64,000 bases of DNA from the NCBI GenBank assembly GCA_019802505.1, contig JAFMOC010000094.1:511501-575500 (forward strand). Reading direction: 5' to 3'. The notes under the pieces were generated by a model, which saw only the letters and a program-made list of their open reading frames with translations, ran no database searches and had not been told where the DNA came from. A program made the position numbers and the translations under genes. This document shows positions 11,735 to 23,729 of the stretch, one piece after another; the first letter of the stretch is position 1; the number at the start of each line of letters is the position of its first letter. This DNA comes from Corydoras sp. C115 (taxonomy: Eukaryota > Chordata > Actinopteri > Siluriformes > Callichthyidae).

Positions 11735-14700
11735 TTAGGTTCGTTTTACTGCACAAAGCTCATGTGGTGATGGGTTTAGTGTAGTGCCCACAACACCAGT
11801 AAGATCCAGCAGATCCTCAGACACCCCTGGTGGAGGAGTAAAGTGGAAGTGTTGCATTAATGAAGTGAAGAAGAGGAAGAGCTCCATTCTAGCCAGACTT
11901 TCTCCCAGACACACTCTGCGTCCTAAGAGTAGACATACATTTATAAATTACCTCAATTATGAAGTGTAAAAGCAATGTGCTTAATTTGCCCCAAAGATTA
12001 TATTTATGTTTTTTAATGCTCATAAAGGCTTCATTAATAAAAGGATATATTGTTTTACATCATTAATGCAATACATACCTGGATCAAATAAAGATTAATC
12101 TGTTTCCCATGATAACATTTCACTGCACATTATTTTAAATCATAGATAACCCAAAATTTATTGCATTAAATTATATATTTTAAAATGTGTTTCCAATATA
12201 CCATTTAAAATATTCTGAAACACTATGTAAAAAAAGGATTAGAACACACAGCTCTTATGACATCCAATATTAAATTGGTTCCCCTTTGCAGTTCTCACAG
12301 ATTCCAATTTTTGAAGTTTCTATAAAAAAAATAAGTTTTTTTGCCAATTTAACCAGACAAGAATTTTAAAGTCACCTCTGTCAACAATTAGTTAATTGCA
12401 AACACATGCTACAAGGGTTAAGATTAAAGCTCTGTGAGGGCGAGTTGAGATCTTCCATACCTAATTCACCCACTCAAGCCTTTTTAAGACTCATAAACAG
12501 TTACAGTTGTGATCAAATTTATTCAACCCCCACTGAAATAAAGTGTTTTGGCCAGTTTGACATTGATTTGGATCATTTCAGTCATCTTATTTACAATTAT
12601 ATCAAAGAGGCACTTATAAATTAGACAAATATAACATAATATTTATGATGGAATAACCACAAATGTCTTTACTGTGCTCACATCATTATCAGTTTTATTC
12701 AACCCCCTAGTGACATTATTTTTCAGTACTTAGTACAACATCCTTTTCCAGTTATGACAGCTTTCAAGCGTGAAGCATAGCTTGACACAAGTGTCTTGCA
12801 GCGACCTATGGGTATCTTAGCCCATTCTTCATGGGCAAAAGCCTCCAGTTCAGTCACATTCTTAGGCTTGCGCACTGCAACTGCCTTCTTTAGGTCCCAC
12901 CAGAGGTTCTCAATTGGATTTAAGTCTGGTGATTGCGATGGCCACTCTAGAATGTTCCAGCCTTTCATGTTCAACCATGCTCTAGTGGACTTGGATGTGT
13001 GCTTCGGATCATTGTCCTGTTGGAAGGTCCAACGTCTCCCAAGCCGCAGGTTTGTGACTGACTCCATCACATTTTCCTCCAAGATCTCCTGGTACTGAAG
13101 GGAATTCATGGTACCCTGCACATGTTGAAGCTTTCCTGTACCATTAGAAGCAAAACAGCCCCAAAGCATAATTGACCCCCCGCCATGCTTCACAGTAGGC
13201 AAGGTGTTCTTTTGTTCATAAGCCTGGTTCTTCCTCCTCCAAACATAGCGCTGGTCCATTGTCCCAAACAGTTCTAATTTAGTTTCATCTGACCACAGTA
13301 CACTGTCCCAAAACCTTTGTGGCTTGTCCACATGACTTTTGGCATACTGCAGTCGACTTTTCTTGTTCTTTGGAGTCAGCAAGGGGGTGCGCCTGGGAGT
13401 TCTGGCATGGAGGTCTTCGTTATGCAGTGCGCGCCTTATTGTCTGAGCTGAAACTTCAGTGCCCACATCTGACAGGTCTTTTTTCAGTTCCTTAGCAGTC
13501 ACGTGGGGATTTTTCTCCACATTACGCTTCAGGTAGCGCACAGCAGTCGCGGTCAGGATCTTCTTTCTGCCACGACCAGGTAACGTTTCCACTGTGCCCT
13601 TTAACTTGAACTTGCGAATGATACTTCCGATAGTGTCTCTTGGAATATTTAACAACTTCACAATCTTTTTATATCCATTGCCATTCTTGTGAAGAGCAAT
13701 AACCTCTTCTCTTGTCTTCTGGGACCATTCGCTTGCCTTCACCATGCTTGTAAACACACCAGTAGATGTCTAGAAGGAGCTGAGTATCACAGTCCTTTTA
13801 AATCTGCCTAATTGGTGATTATCATGCTTGATTGCTGCTCGTTGACATCCACAGGTGTTTTCAATACCTGATTGAAAACACTGGAATGAACCTCTGTTCT
13901 TATGAGTGGTAGTTGTAAAGGGGTTGAATAATTGTGTCAATGAAGAAATCACAAAAAGGCCATTTAATACTTTATGACAAAAACAATTGATGCTATCTTA
14001 GTTGCATTTAGTTCTTTAACAAGTCCTTGTAAGATTTCATTATGAACACAATTACAAATGTGCACTGAATTCCATAAAACCCTTCGCAGCATTGGGGGTT
14101 GAATAAATTTGATCACAACTATATGCTGGAAAAAAGTCTGTTTGCAAACTGTTTCTCAGAGTTTCTAGAATAAAGTGTGTAATGCAAGTTAGAAGACTGT
14201 TGTCTTGATTTTTTTGAACCTGTAGTAATTGGATTAAATTAAAATAGTCTTCCAAATCTTTTGTCTAATTTCACCATAGGACATGACATAAAATTTTGTA
14301 TTTCATATACAATTTTTACCTGCGGAAAATGGCATGAAGGCATCTTTTTTAACAAATCGTCCTTGTTCATCAAGGAAGTGTTTTGGATTAAACTTTTTGG
14401 GGGTCTCCCACTCACTCTCATCACGCAAAACAGAGGTCAAAAGAGGGTAAACTGTAGTGCCCTAAAAAGACAATTATATTACAGAAGAGTATTTCTTTAA
14501 AATGCATTTAAAATAAGTTATACGAAACTGGAATGACCTTTACCTTCTTTATAAAGAAACCCTTGAAATGTACATCACAGCTGGTAGTGTGTGGAAGATT
14601 TAGGGGTACAATGTTCGCCAGTCTCTGAATCTCATGAATCACTGCATCTGTGTAGGGCAGATTCTTTCTGTCCTCCACCACTGGCTGACGACTTCCAACC

Positions 14701-16856
14701 ACCTTTTCAATCTCCTTCTGAACTTGATCTCCATAGGGGAAACCAATTCATTGGTAAACAAACCGTAGAAACCAACACCAATAGGGAATGAAACTAATAC
14801 TAATACTGACCTTGTATATGAGGATACTTGGCCATAAGCAGCATTCCCCAGCGTAGTGTTGTGCTGGTGGTGTCAGTTCCAGCAACGAAGAGATTTAAAA
14901 CTGTTGTGATAAGATTCTTTTCATTGAAGCGAGTCGTTTGTTTTGACTGCTAAAAACAAATACTATGAATATATAGAGAATAATACTAATAATAACTTTA
15001 TTTTTGTAAAAAAACTATTTAACTACACATATGAAAACTTTACTGTCGCTCAGAATGAATGAGAGCATGAATTAACAATATATATTAACTTCATAAATTG
15101 ACAACTCATTCCTTCAATATTATCTCACTTACAACAGAAAGCATTCCTTACCTCTTCACTCTGTTTGCGGAGAAGAAAGGAATCAACAAATCCTCTGCGT
15201 TCATCTGGATTCAGTGTCTTTTGAAGTTCACTAACCAGATTATGAACCTGTGTTCTGTTTTTCTTACTATTCTCCTGAAGTTTTCGTCTGCTCTTTAAAA
15301 ATGGACCTATCCAGGTAATTGCATTAAAGATCTTGAAATAGTAAAAAAAAACAAAAAAAATTAAAATGTAAAACAAAAAACAAAAATAGTTAGAATAGAA
15401 TGAGTATGCTAATATTTTTATGTATTTATATACATATTGATAACCATTATTGACTTTTCTAAATGGGTTTTAAAAAGTTTACCCTGATTATATCGATTAA
15501 ATGGTACATATACTTATGACCAGATATAGATTTTTGATGTGTACCATACTGCTTATTATATATAACGAAACAAATTTCTTACCCGCATAGAAGCAGATCC
15601 AATAAGCCTGACATTCTCATTGGCTCGGTCAACCATCTGCTTAAATTCCGGATCACTGTATTCAAATCTGTTTCCATACACAATAGATGAAATGATGTTG
15701 GACACTGCATAGTTCATGGGTTGCGTAGTATCAAATGGTCTTCCTAAAAACAAATATATAGCATTAAAAATGTTAATTGCTTCAGCACTGACCTTTGAGC
15801 ACCTTTTATTTTGACCAAGGATTCATCATTTTGATGAAATAGCTTAATTAAATTTAATAAGTTATCGTTCATCTAAAACACTTGGTTCTCATGGTTTGCA
15901 ATCTGTAACCCTGCCAGGATACTATAGTAAAAGATCTTTGAGCAGTTTTCACTTTTTCACAAAGCATTTACTCTCCTAACACTGAATGAGAAGAGACATA
16001 CTGAAGAAAACTGTAAGCTACAGAAACACATCAGCACACCTCAAGAGGGAGCAAAAGTACATCAGAAGTTTGGACCCGTTTACCTCCATAGCTTTCAAAA
16101 ACTTCTTTAAGGTATTGGATTTCCTCTATGATTTTCTCCTCACTGCTTCTTTTGCCCATTCCAAAGTCTCGAAGGTTGCTTAAAGCAAAACGTCGCATTT
16201 CTTTCCAGTTCTCTCCATTGGAAAACAGAATTCCTAAAAATAAAAACATTTCATATATAAATTACACTTAGGATTTAACTAATTTAAATTAATTTAAATT
16301 CCATAAATATAAATACAGAAAAAACAAATAACTTAAACAATATTTAAAAATATCAGTTATTAAAAAAAATATAAGTGAATAAAGAATAGCAGGAATGATA
16401 CACAACTCACCATGTCCTTCAGCAAACTTAAATGATTCATTGATTTCGCGTTCTCCAAACTCTTCAGCATTATTTACAAGTGCTTGTTTAACTGTTTTGT
16501 ATCCTGCTAAGACTACCACTTTTTTGGTTCCAAAATACACTTTAAACACAGATCCGTACGTCTCGGCAAGCTGAAAGATGCATCATTTTACACACACCAT
16601 AACTCATCAGACTTTTTAAAAAAAATACGTTTTTTTTACAGACTTGTACCTCACAGAGTGATTCGTGTGGTCTGTTTAAGTCAATCTGCAGCAGGTTTCC
16701 AAGTAAAGGCAGGGGTTTTGGTCCAGGAGGTTCATTAGCCTCTTCCTTCAAGTTAAAATTAGTAAAAATAAAATAAAGCGCCACCAGAAGCACCAGAGCA
16801 CCTAATAGCATGCCTGAACTTGTAGCTTGCAGGATTAGTCCCTCCATTACAGCCAT
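11735..16856 (-). CDS. cyp2k: Cytochrome P450 family 2, CYP2K-like copy C (complete, 9 exons, Tc1 in intron 8)
   Basis: ER monooxygenase like copies B and D. Exons: 16856-16650, 16570-16411, 16233-16084, 15743-15583, 15331-15152, 14949-14811, 14728-14544, 14461-14320 and 11922-11735 (TAA at 11737-11735). Sum 1512 bp, 503 residues, all GT-AG, phases continuous. Motifs: N-terminal anchor with MAVMEG start, hinge NEPPGPKPLP, WKEMRR, AGTDTTSTTLRW, HEIQR and FSAGRRVCLGE (Cys446). Exon 6 begins QSKQTTRFNEK where B and D have QSTLNTRFN, and exon 2 begins LAETYG instead of LAKTYG. Intron 8 is 2.4 kb and contains a complete Tc1/mariner element (12504-14121) in the same orientation as the gene. Since it lies between intact splice sites the gene need not be disrupted, but processing could be affected. 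Confidence 0.95.
12504..14121 (-). mobile_element. Complete Tc1/mariner-type DNA transposon
   Basis: Element of about 1618 bp in intron 8 of cyp2k copy C. The terminal inverted repeats begin CAGTTGTGATCAAATTTATT (left, 12504) and TAGTTGTGATCAAATTTATT (right, read on the minus strand from 14121), continuing to ATTCAACCCCC. Both ends are flanked by TA (12502-12503 and 14122-14123), the standard Tc1 target duplication. It encodes the transposase at 12723-13757. Near-identical termini and an unbroken reading frame point to a recent insertion. Confidence 0.95.
12723..13757 (-). CDS. Tc1-like transposase, apparently intact
   Basis: Cut-and-paste transposase acting on the terminal repeats of its own element. 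344 residues from the ATG at 13757. A second in-frame ATG four codons on (13745, MVKASEW) is an equally likely start and gives 340 residues, the usual Tc1 length. N-terminal residues about 10-120 form the paired-like helix-turn-helix DNA-binding region (KIVKLLNIPRDTIGSIIRKF). Between the two helical domains lies a GRGRKK stretch of the GRPR type. The catalytic triad is visible as D157 (WSDETK), D248 (QQDNDPKH) and E283 (NPIENLW), with exactly 34 residues between the last two, i.e. DD34E. A glycine-rich box HGGGSIMLWG is at 191-200. No stop or frameshift is present, so activity is possible but unproven. Confidence 0.95.
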   Translation of the reverse strand: MFTSMVKASEWSQKTREEVIALHKNGNGYKKIVKLLNIPRDTIGSIIRKFKLKGTVETLPGRGRKKILTATAVRYLKRNVEKNPHVTAKELKKDLSDVGTEVSAQTIRRALHNEDLHARTPRRTPLLTPKNKKSRLQYAKSHVDKPQRFWDSVLWSDETKLELFGTMDQRYVWRRKNQAYEQKNTLPTVKHGGGSIMLWGCFASNGTGKLQHVQGTMNSLQYQEILEENVMESVTNLRLGRRWTFQQDNDPKHTSKSTRAWLNMKGWNILEWPSQSPDLNPIENLWWDLKKAVAVRKPKNVTELEAFAHEEWAKIPIGRCKTLVSSYASRLKAVITGKGCCTKY

Positions 16857-16933
16857 TATTAAAAGTTTATTTTACGCTATCTCTTTGCTCTATTTGCTGT
16901 GTTGCTTGTACTCCAAGTATGTTATAGTGTAGA

Positions 16934-16996
16934 ATTCAGAAATGTATTTAGTATGTATAATGAAGGGTGGTGCCACAAACCACTAAGGGGAGGAGC
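16934..16996 (-). promoter_or_regulatory. Conserved proximal promoter of cyp2k copy C
   Basis: Contains the TATA-type block (coding strand ACCCTTCATTATACATAC) and, about 10 bp further upstream, the CTCCTCCCCTTAGTG box. Both are shared with copy D and the box also with copy A. Distance to the ATG at 16856 is about 80-140 bp. Confidence 0.55.
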
Positions 16997-17516
16997 TGTT
17001 TTACACAAAAAATAAATAAAAAGTCTGTATTACCACACTAGATAAATGATTAACTAAGAGACTCACAAGCTAAGCGCATTCCAAATCCAAAGGTAAAGCA
17101 CAAATTAGGTCAAACATGTATATGTTTTGAAGCTGAGAGCTCAGAAATATACCCAGTGATACCTGGTTCTTAACCTTAAATAAATAAAAAAAACACAACA
17201 ATGTAAATACACTCCATTTTAAGTAAGTTGCTTTATTGTTTACATCAGTTGTTACATTTGGTATGCATATCCTCCTCTGGTTAGTTTTGCAAATTCAGAG
17301 TTGACAAAACCTTTTCTTTATACTTATTTTGGTTTTACATTAATTTTACAGACATTTTAATAGGTTTCTATATGAAATTATATCGGCAATTATTAAATCA
17401 ATGTACTCAATTACTTCCCATGCTATACTAAAATAATAGCATGTGTTTTAGCTGTTATCATTTACCTGTTCTTTTACTGGAAAAAACTTTAGTTCTACAG
17501 CAAGCATTCAATTCTA

Positions 17517-17572
17517 TAACATTTACACTTAGTCATTTAGTAGATGCTTTTAGATGCACGCAACTTACAAAT
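17517..17572 (-). repeat. SINE 3'-end fragment (second SINE family)
   Basis: The string catttagtagatgctttta is the tail motif of the same family as 60225-60450, on the minus strand, in the short gap between copies C and D. Confidence 0.5.
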
Positions 17573-17915
17573 AAGTATAAGTACCTCTAGCACACTTTAC
17601 AGCTCTGCGTTTTATTACTGTGTGAACTAGTAATGAGTAAACATTAACACATTTCAGTTATCAGTGAACAACCCTTTGCCTCAACCCTTATCCTAATTCT
17701 ATAACCAGACAACCAGCATCAAGTCAAATATGTTTTATGTTTCATGTTAAGTTTTATGAAATATGTAAAAATCAGTAATAAACAAAGCAAAATAATTCAG
17801 ATTACAATAAAAATTGTAATAATCTGAAACATACAAATATGATATTATGTACAAAAAAATGTATTCATTACATTTACCAGGTGCACAATATGTTTAAATC
17901 CTAACATGTTCTTGA

Positions 17916-20900
17916 TTAAGTCCGTTTTACTGCACAAAGCTTGTGAGGTGATGGATTTAGAGTAGTACCCACAATACCAGTGAGGTCCAGCTCATTCTCA
18001 GACACTCCTGGTGGAGGAGTAAATCGGAAGTGCTGCATTAATGAAGTAAAGAAAAGGAAGAGCTCCATCCTGGCCAGACTTTCTCCCAGACACACTCTGC
18101 GCCCTGAGAGGTCATAAATGCACAACTTAATTATAGATGTATTTCATTGGAGATATGACACTGAGAGTCATATGTATGCATAGTACGGTGGGAAAAATAA
18201 GTGTATGTCTTATCACCCATGCCCTTTGTGAACTTTCTCATTTTTTTCTAACTTTTTAATGCCCAACATGACAATTTCAATAGGTGTATAGCCTAGAAGT
18301 ATGTAATTAGAAGACTGGATGTTTAGTGTTGAATTATTTTGATGAAATAGTGATTTTGTGAATCAGTGTTGCACATTTTTAATGTGTACTGTCTACCAGT
18401 TTAATAAATGTGTAAAGTGTTAACCACTAAAATTAATAAACAAAGAAAAAAAGTCTCACTATACCGATTACTAATCAAAAGTTGGTTATGTATTATGTAT
18501 ATTATTTTTACCTGCAGAAAATGGCATGAAGGCATCTTTTTTAACAAATCGTCCTTGTTCATCGAGAAAGTGTTTTGGATTGAACATTTTGGGGGTCTCC
18601 CACTCACTCTCATCCCGCAACACAGAGGTCAAAAGAGGGTAAATTGTAGTGCCCTAAAAAAGGTACAAAACAGAAGCACATTAAAAACACAATCAAATTT
18701 ATTTAAACAAGTCTGAATATGATGAATTTATTGACCTTCTTTATGAAGAAGCCATTAAAATGTACATCACAGCTTGTAACGTGTGGAAGATTTAGGGGCA
18801 CAATGTTCGCCACTCTCTGAATTTCATGGATCACGGCATCTGTGTAGGGCAGATTCTTTCTGTCCTCCACCACTGGCTGTCGACCTCCAACCACCTTTTC
18901 AATCTCCACCTGAACTAGATCTTCATGTGCATACAAATTCATTGTTAAACAACTACAGATTTTAACACTAATATGGAATAAAAGTAACACTTATTTGAAT
19001 GCTTACCTTGTATGTGAGGATACTTGGCCATGAGCAGCATTCCCCAGCGTAGTGTTGTGCTGGTGGTGTCAGTTCCAGCAACGAAAAGATTTAATACTGT
19101 GGTGATCAGATTCTTGTCATTAAAGCGAGTGTTCAGTGTTGACTGCTGAAAATTATTTATATGCAAATAAAACTTTCACAAAAAAATATAAGAAGCATTT
19201 TAACTGCAAAACTCATTTCTAAAAATGATTTGTAAAATAACAAAAAGTGGCGGCACGGTGGCTTAGTGGTTAGCATGTTCGCCTCTCAGCGCTAGGGATT
19301 CCCGGTTCCAATCCCCATCTGAGTGGAGTTTCCATGTTCTCTCCGTGTCTGCGTAGTTTTCCTCCGGGTTCTCCGGTTTCCTCCCACAGTCCAAAAAAAT
19401 GGATCAAGTCAATGGAGTTCTCCAAATTGCCCCATGTAGAGTGTGTGTGTGTGAGTGAGTGTGTGCCCAGAGATGGATTGGCGTCCTGTCCTGGGTGTAT
19501 CTGCCCAGCGCCCGAAACGTTCTCCCCTGGATGGGCATGGGGGAACCCCCACGCAACCGTAATAGAGGATAAAGCGGAAGATAATGAATGAATAACAAAA
19601 AGTATGATTTTTACTGATGTGTGATTGTTAACGTCAAGCTTTTAAACATTTTGTAATTATAATATATTTCAGTATTTGATACCCGAAATGTTTTGTTTTT
19701 TGTCTAATTGTACAATTCAACAGCGATTATATGGTTTATATAATTTTTATATCTTTCAAGAGATGCATTTAATCATTTGATATTTATTTTAACTCTCCTT
19801 TATCAAACTTGTGTAATACCGTCCCCTTTGCTGCTGTTAAAGTGAACTTCCCCATGATGGGACAAATAAAAGGTGTATCTCATCTTAAACATACTCCAGT
19901 AAACTGGATATATAGAAAATCAAAATGTATAATGTTGTGCAATTTACAAATTAAGAAAATTACTAAAACAATTTGAGTAACATGTCAGTTTCACAGCACA
20001 AAATAATTAGAAAGTTGTCATTAAAAGGAAAGATAAAATGACACTTCTTATGAAAATTGGTCTACAATAAATGAACAATATGTATAATATACTGTATAAA
20101 ATTGTGACATTTAAATATCTTATAGACTCTATATTATTTTTAAATATTATACAAGCACAAAAGGTCCCAGTTAGTACAGCCTCTTTTTTTCACAAAACAT
20201 TCCATACCTCATCATTTTGTTTGCGAAGAAGAAAGGAATCAACAAATCCTCTGCGGTCAGCAGGATTTAGTGTCTCCTGAAGATCAGCAACCAGCTTACG
20301 CACCTGTGCTATATTTTTATCAGCATTGGCAAGTATTCTTCGTTTGGTCTTTAGGAATGGACCGATCCAGGGAATTACATTAAAGATCTTTAAAATAAAA
20401 AAGGACAAAATTACAACTGTATAAAGTCATAAACAGTTTAACAGTTTTTTTTTTTGCTTTTTGCTCATTTAAATTACAATTAAAAATAAAAAAGTAATTG
20501 CACCCCAACATAGAAAAACACTAAATTCTAGATAGTACCATAGCAACATTAAACACCTTGACATTTCATGTATGGCATATATAATGTTATATATTGTTAC
20601 AGATGTACATGCATTTGAGGAAAATGTGCCTTACTGCTCATACTGTGTAATGGTTCTTACCCGCATAGATGCAGATCCACCAAGCCTGACATTCTCATTG
20701 GCTCGGTCTACCATTTGCTTAAATTCCGGATCACTGTATTCAAATCTGCTTCCATATACAATAGATGAAATGATGTTGGAAATGGCATAGTTCATTGCTT
20801 GAGAAGTGTCAAACGGCTTCCCTAGAACAAACATATTATTAAGCAAGTCAATTCAATTTTCTTTGTGAGGACTTCCAAAAAATATAATACAATACAACTT

Positions 20901-21806
20901 GACAAAAGAACGTCTTTTTTTTGTTTTTTGCAGTCCTGATACACCATCTGATCATTGTGGATGTGGTGGCTCATAGACAGCAAGCACCTTACTAAAGTAT
21001 TACAGAAAAGAACCAAGTGGGACTTAACAGGTTAAAAAATATATACCTTCAAAGCTCTCAATGACTTCTTTAAGGTATTGGATTTCCTCTATGATTTTCT
21101 CTTCGCTGCTTCTTTTGCCCATTCCAAAGTCTCGAAGGTTGCTTAAAGCAAACCGTCGCATTTCTTTCCAGTTTTCTCCATTTGAAAACAGAATCCCTAA
21201 AGACAAAAATTCATTAACGTGCATTAAATATTTTAGTTTCTTAAAATATGTTAGATCTAATTTGGATTTATGTTTACAAAACCAAATGGTATTGCTAAAC
21301 ACAATCATAGATGTTCATAAACAAGCATTTTTTACAGTAAAATAATTCCCAACATACCATGTTCTTCAGCAAACTTAAATGTATGATTAATTTCTCGTTC
21401 TCCAAACTCTTCAGCATAATTTACAAGTGCTTGTTTTACTGTCTTGTACCCTGCCAGGACTACCACCTTCTTGGTACCAAAATATACTTTGAACACAGAT
21501 CCGTAAGTCTTGGCAAGCTGTAAGATGCATACATTTATGTACGACAGACTTTTTGTAAACTATACAATCGTAAGATTTTTTTAGTGGTTAGATTTATACC
21601 TCACAAAGTGATTCATGTGGTCTGTTCAAGTCGATCTGCAGCAGATTTCCCAGTAAAGGCAATGGTTTTGGTCCAGGAGGTTCGTTAGACTCTTCCTTCA
21701 CATTAAAACTGGTAAAAATGTAATATAAAGCAGCCAGGAGCACAACAGCACCAAGCAACAAACCTGAACTGGTAGCTTGCAGGAGAGTGCCTTCCATTAC
21801 AGCCAT
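17916..21806 (-). CDS. cyp2k: Cytochrome P450 family 2, CYP2K-like copy D (complete, 9 exons)
   Basis: Most compact member of the cluster. Exons: 21806-21600, 21517-21358, 21196-21047, 20821-20661, 20387-20208, 19145-19007, 18920-18736, 18653-18512 and 18103-17916 (TAA at 17918-17916). 1512 bp, 503 residues. An in-frame upstream ATG at 21887 exists, but MAVMEG at 21806 aligns with copies B and C and keeps exon 1 at 207 bp. Landmarks: anchor residues about 5-33, hinge NEPPGPKPLP (41-50), W132xxxR136 in helix C, A309GTDTT in helix I (oxygen activation), E365xxR368 in helix K, heme ligand Cys446 in FSAGRRVCLGE. Intron 5 carries a SINE at 19249-19590. The gene follows copy C with about 1 kb between them, so the cluster arose by tandem duplication. 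CYP2K enzymes of fish oxidise fatty acids and xenobiotics; the substrate of this copy cannot be read from sequence. Confidence 0.96.
19249..19590 (+). repeat. tRNA-derived SINE in cyp2k-D intron 5
   Basis: Reference-quality copy of the window's dominant SINE. It has a tRNA-like head with an A-box TGGCTTAGTGG and a B-box-like GGTTCCAATCC (one substitution from GGTTCGAATCC), a core ttcctccgggttctccggtt common to V-SINE/DANA/HAmo-type fish SINEs, and a (TGAA)n tail. A perfect 13-bp target duplication aataacaaaaagt lies at 19236-19248 and 19591-19603. Confidence 0.95.
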
Positions 21807-21859
21807 TATAACTTCAAATGTACCTCTTGTGTTACTTGTGCTCCAGTATCTCACAAAAG

Positions 21860-21925
21860 ATTCAAGACATATATTTGTAATATACAATAAAGGGTTGGTC
21901 CACCAGCCATTTAGGGGAGGAACAG
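21860..21925 (-). promoter_or_regulatory. Conserved proximal promoter of cyp2k copy D
   Basis: Coding strand ACCCTTTATTGTATATTA block plus the upstream CCTCCCCTAAATG box, paralogous to the promoter blocks of copies B and C. It lies 54-120 bp upstream of the ATG at 21806. Confidence 0.55.
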
Positions 21926-22746
21926 TTTATGCATCTGAAAAAAGAAAAAAAAAATCTTGTTTGTATTGTCTATATTAGCTGAATGTATGACCATATAATG
22001 TGGTAAATGATTGATTTAGAGTTCTGCACTTAGAAAGATATGCACTTTGAAGTCAAGAGCCAAAAAAAAATATAGTGGTAGAATGCTGATCCTTGAATAA
22101 AAGTATTAACATAAAGACAAATATAGTACAGGCATGACCAAAAGAACATTTTTTAGGTAAATATTCTGCTTATACTTGTACGTACATTACCACATGATAA
22201 AAATACTATTACATTGACTGAAGAAAATTTAATTAGCAATTGATACACACAAGTACCATTCTTTCTGAATATATTTCATGTCTACATTGTATATACTATA
22301 ATTTTGCAGACATATTTAACCAAAGCAGTAAGAGGAAAAAAAAACAAGGAGGAGAGGCAATGTGGTCACTTATGCATGTACATGTATTGTTTTTCTAACA
22401 ATATCTTGTTAGAAATTTTTGTTTGCTTTTACAGTATAGGACCTGCTACAAATAATATTTGCAAGAAGTTTAAGACATCACCAAAAAGATAAAATATTAT
22501 AAACTCAATAACAAACTAAATTTAAGATGCAGATGAGAAAAAAAGCTGTAGCTAATGCTATTCTGTGTTAATGATCATTCAATTATTAACAAAATGAAAC
22601 GGATGCTATTTTACGAGTAAAATAGCATTTTATTGAAACCAGATTTAACTTCATGCCTTTATTACAGAAATGCAAATAAATGCTCTAAAAATATAAACAG
22701 CAGAGAACAGGGGGAAAAATAAAATTGAGTAATAAGTTTAAATGTC

Positions 22747-22870
22747 TATATCATGGAAAGAAAGAGTGTTGGCTGGAATAATGTTTTGTGTTTCCAGAAT
22801 TAGGATAAAGTTAAGCCCAGTGTGAAGCAGGTTAAAGGTTTGAACTGTGCTAAAGGTCTTACCTGCAGGG
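22747..22870. other. Paralogous upstream block (matches 9905-10045)
   Basis: Non-coding segment sharing several exact strings of 8-12 bp in the same order with about 9905-10045, which lies 2.3 kb upstream of copy B; here it lies about 1 kb upstream of copy D. It is either duplicated enhancer-type sequence or simply residual paralogy. Confidence 0.45.
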
Positions 22871-23045
22871 TAAGTGTTTTATTATATATAATAGACTGAA
22901 GTACAATAAGCAACTGGTCTGTTGGCTTGAAAGTGTGCTTATCCGTTTAAGCAATACATCACGTCATGAACTTTTACCTCTTCTTACACTTCCTCTCGCT
23001 CTTACTCATGACTTGTAGGTTCTGCACAAAATAGATTTTTACAAC

Positions 23046-23252
23046 ATGTTCAATTATGCCGCTTTTAAATGTATTCTTCTGCAGGTTGTTGGCATAAGTG
23101 TCATTACTTCAGTAGAACTTCTGATGGTTATGTATTTCATAATCCTCAAATCTTTCTTCATGAAACAGGCTGACTTCCCTGAACTTAAACCACTGCTGTT
23201 CTTCAGAAATTTGCTCAAGCTCCTTTTTGAAATGGCATTAGTCTCTTTTTAA
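23046..23252 (+). pseudogene. Decayed CYP2K exon 1 relic, opposite orientation to cluster
   Basis: The open frame from 23046 reads through ILLQVVGIS, ELLMVMYFI and a segment ELKPLLFFRNLLKL that aligns with PGPKPLPLLGNLLQI of the functional copies at the right spacing after a hydrophobic anchor. The hinge prolines, the glycines and the exon-end ESLCE are lost, no splice donor is seen at the expected place, and no exons 2-9 are found downstream, where a SINE (23262-23619) follows directly. It is read on the plus strand while all other copies are on the minus strand, so an inverted duplication preceded its decay. The low identity means a chance resemblance cannot be fully excluded. Confidence 0.55.
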
Positions 23253-23261
23253 TACGAACAG

Positions 23262-23619
23262 GGGCGGCACGGTGGCTTAGTGGTTAGCATGTTCTCCTCT
23301 CAGCGCTAGGGATTCCCGGTTCGAATCCCCATCTGGGTGGAGTTTCCATGTTCTCCCCGTGTCCGTGTGGGTTTCCTCCGGGTTCTCCGGTTTCCTCCCA
23401 CAGTCCAAAAACATGGATCAAGTCAATTAAATTCTCCAAAATTGCCCCATATAGAGTTTGTTTGTGTGAGTGAGTGTGTGCCCAGTGATGGATTGGCGCC
23501 CTGTCCTGGGTCTATCTGCCCAGCGCCCGAAATGTTCTCCCCTGGATGGGCATGGGGAACCCCCCCGCGACCCTAATAGAGGACAAAGCGGGAGATAATG
23601 GATGAATGAATGAATGAAT
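23262..23619 (+). repeat. tRNA-derived SINE
   Basis: Near full-length, same family as 19249. Target duplication aatacgaacag at 23251-23261 and 23620-23630. It sits immediately 3' of the P450 exon relic. Confidence 0.95.
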
Positions 23620-23729
23620 AATACGAACAGTTTCTGAAACTCTGTAAGCAGTTTCTGAAAATAAAGAATAATTGCTTATTGTTTAAATATAATCTTTTAA
23701 CAGCTCACAGCAGGTCCGTGCTCTAGCCA

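Noticed and set aside
19249..19330. tRNA-like A and B boxes
   Set aside because: They are the Pol III heads of SINEs; no cloverleaf with proper acceptor pairing, so not functional tRNA genes.
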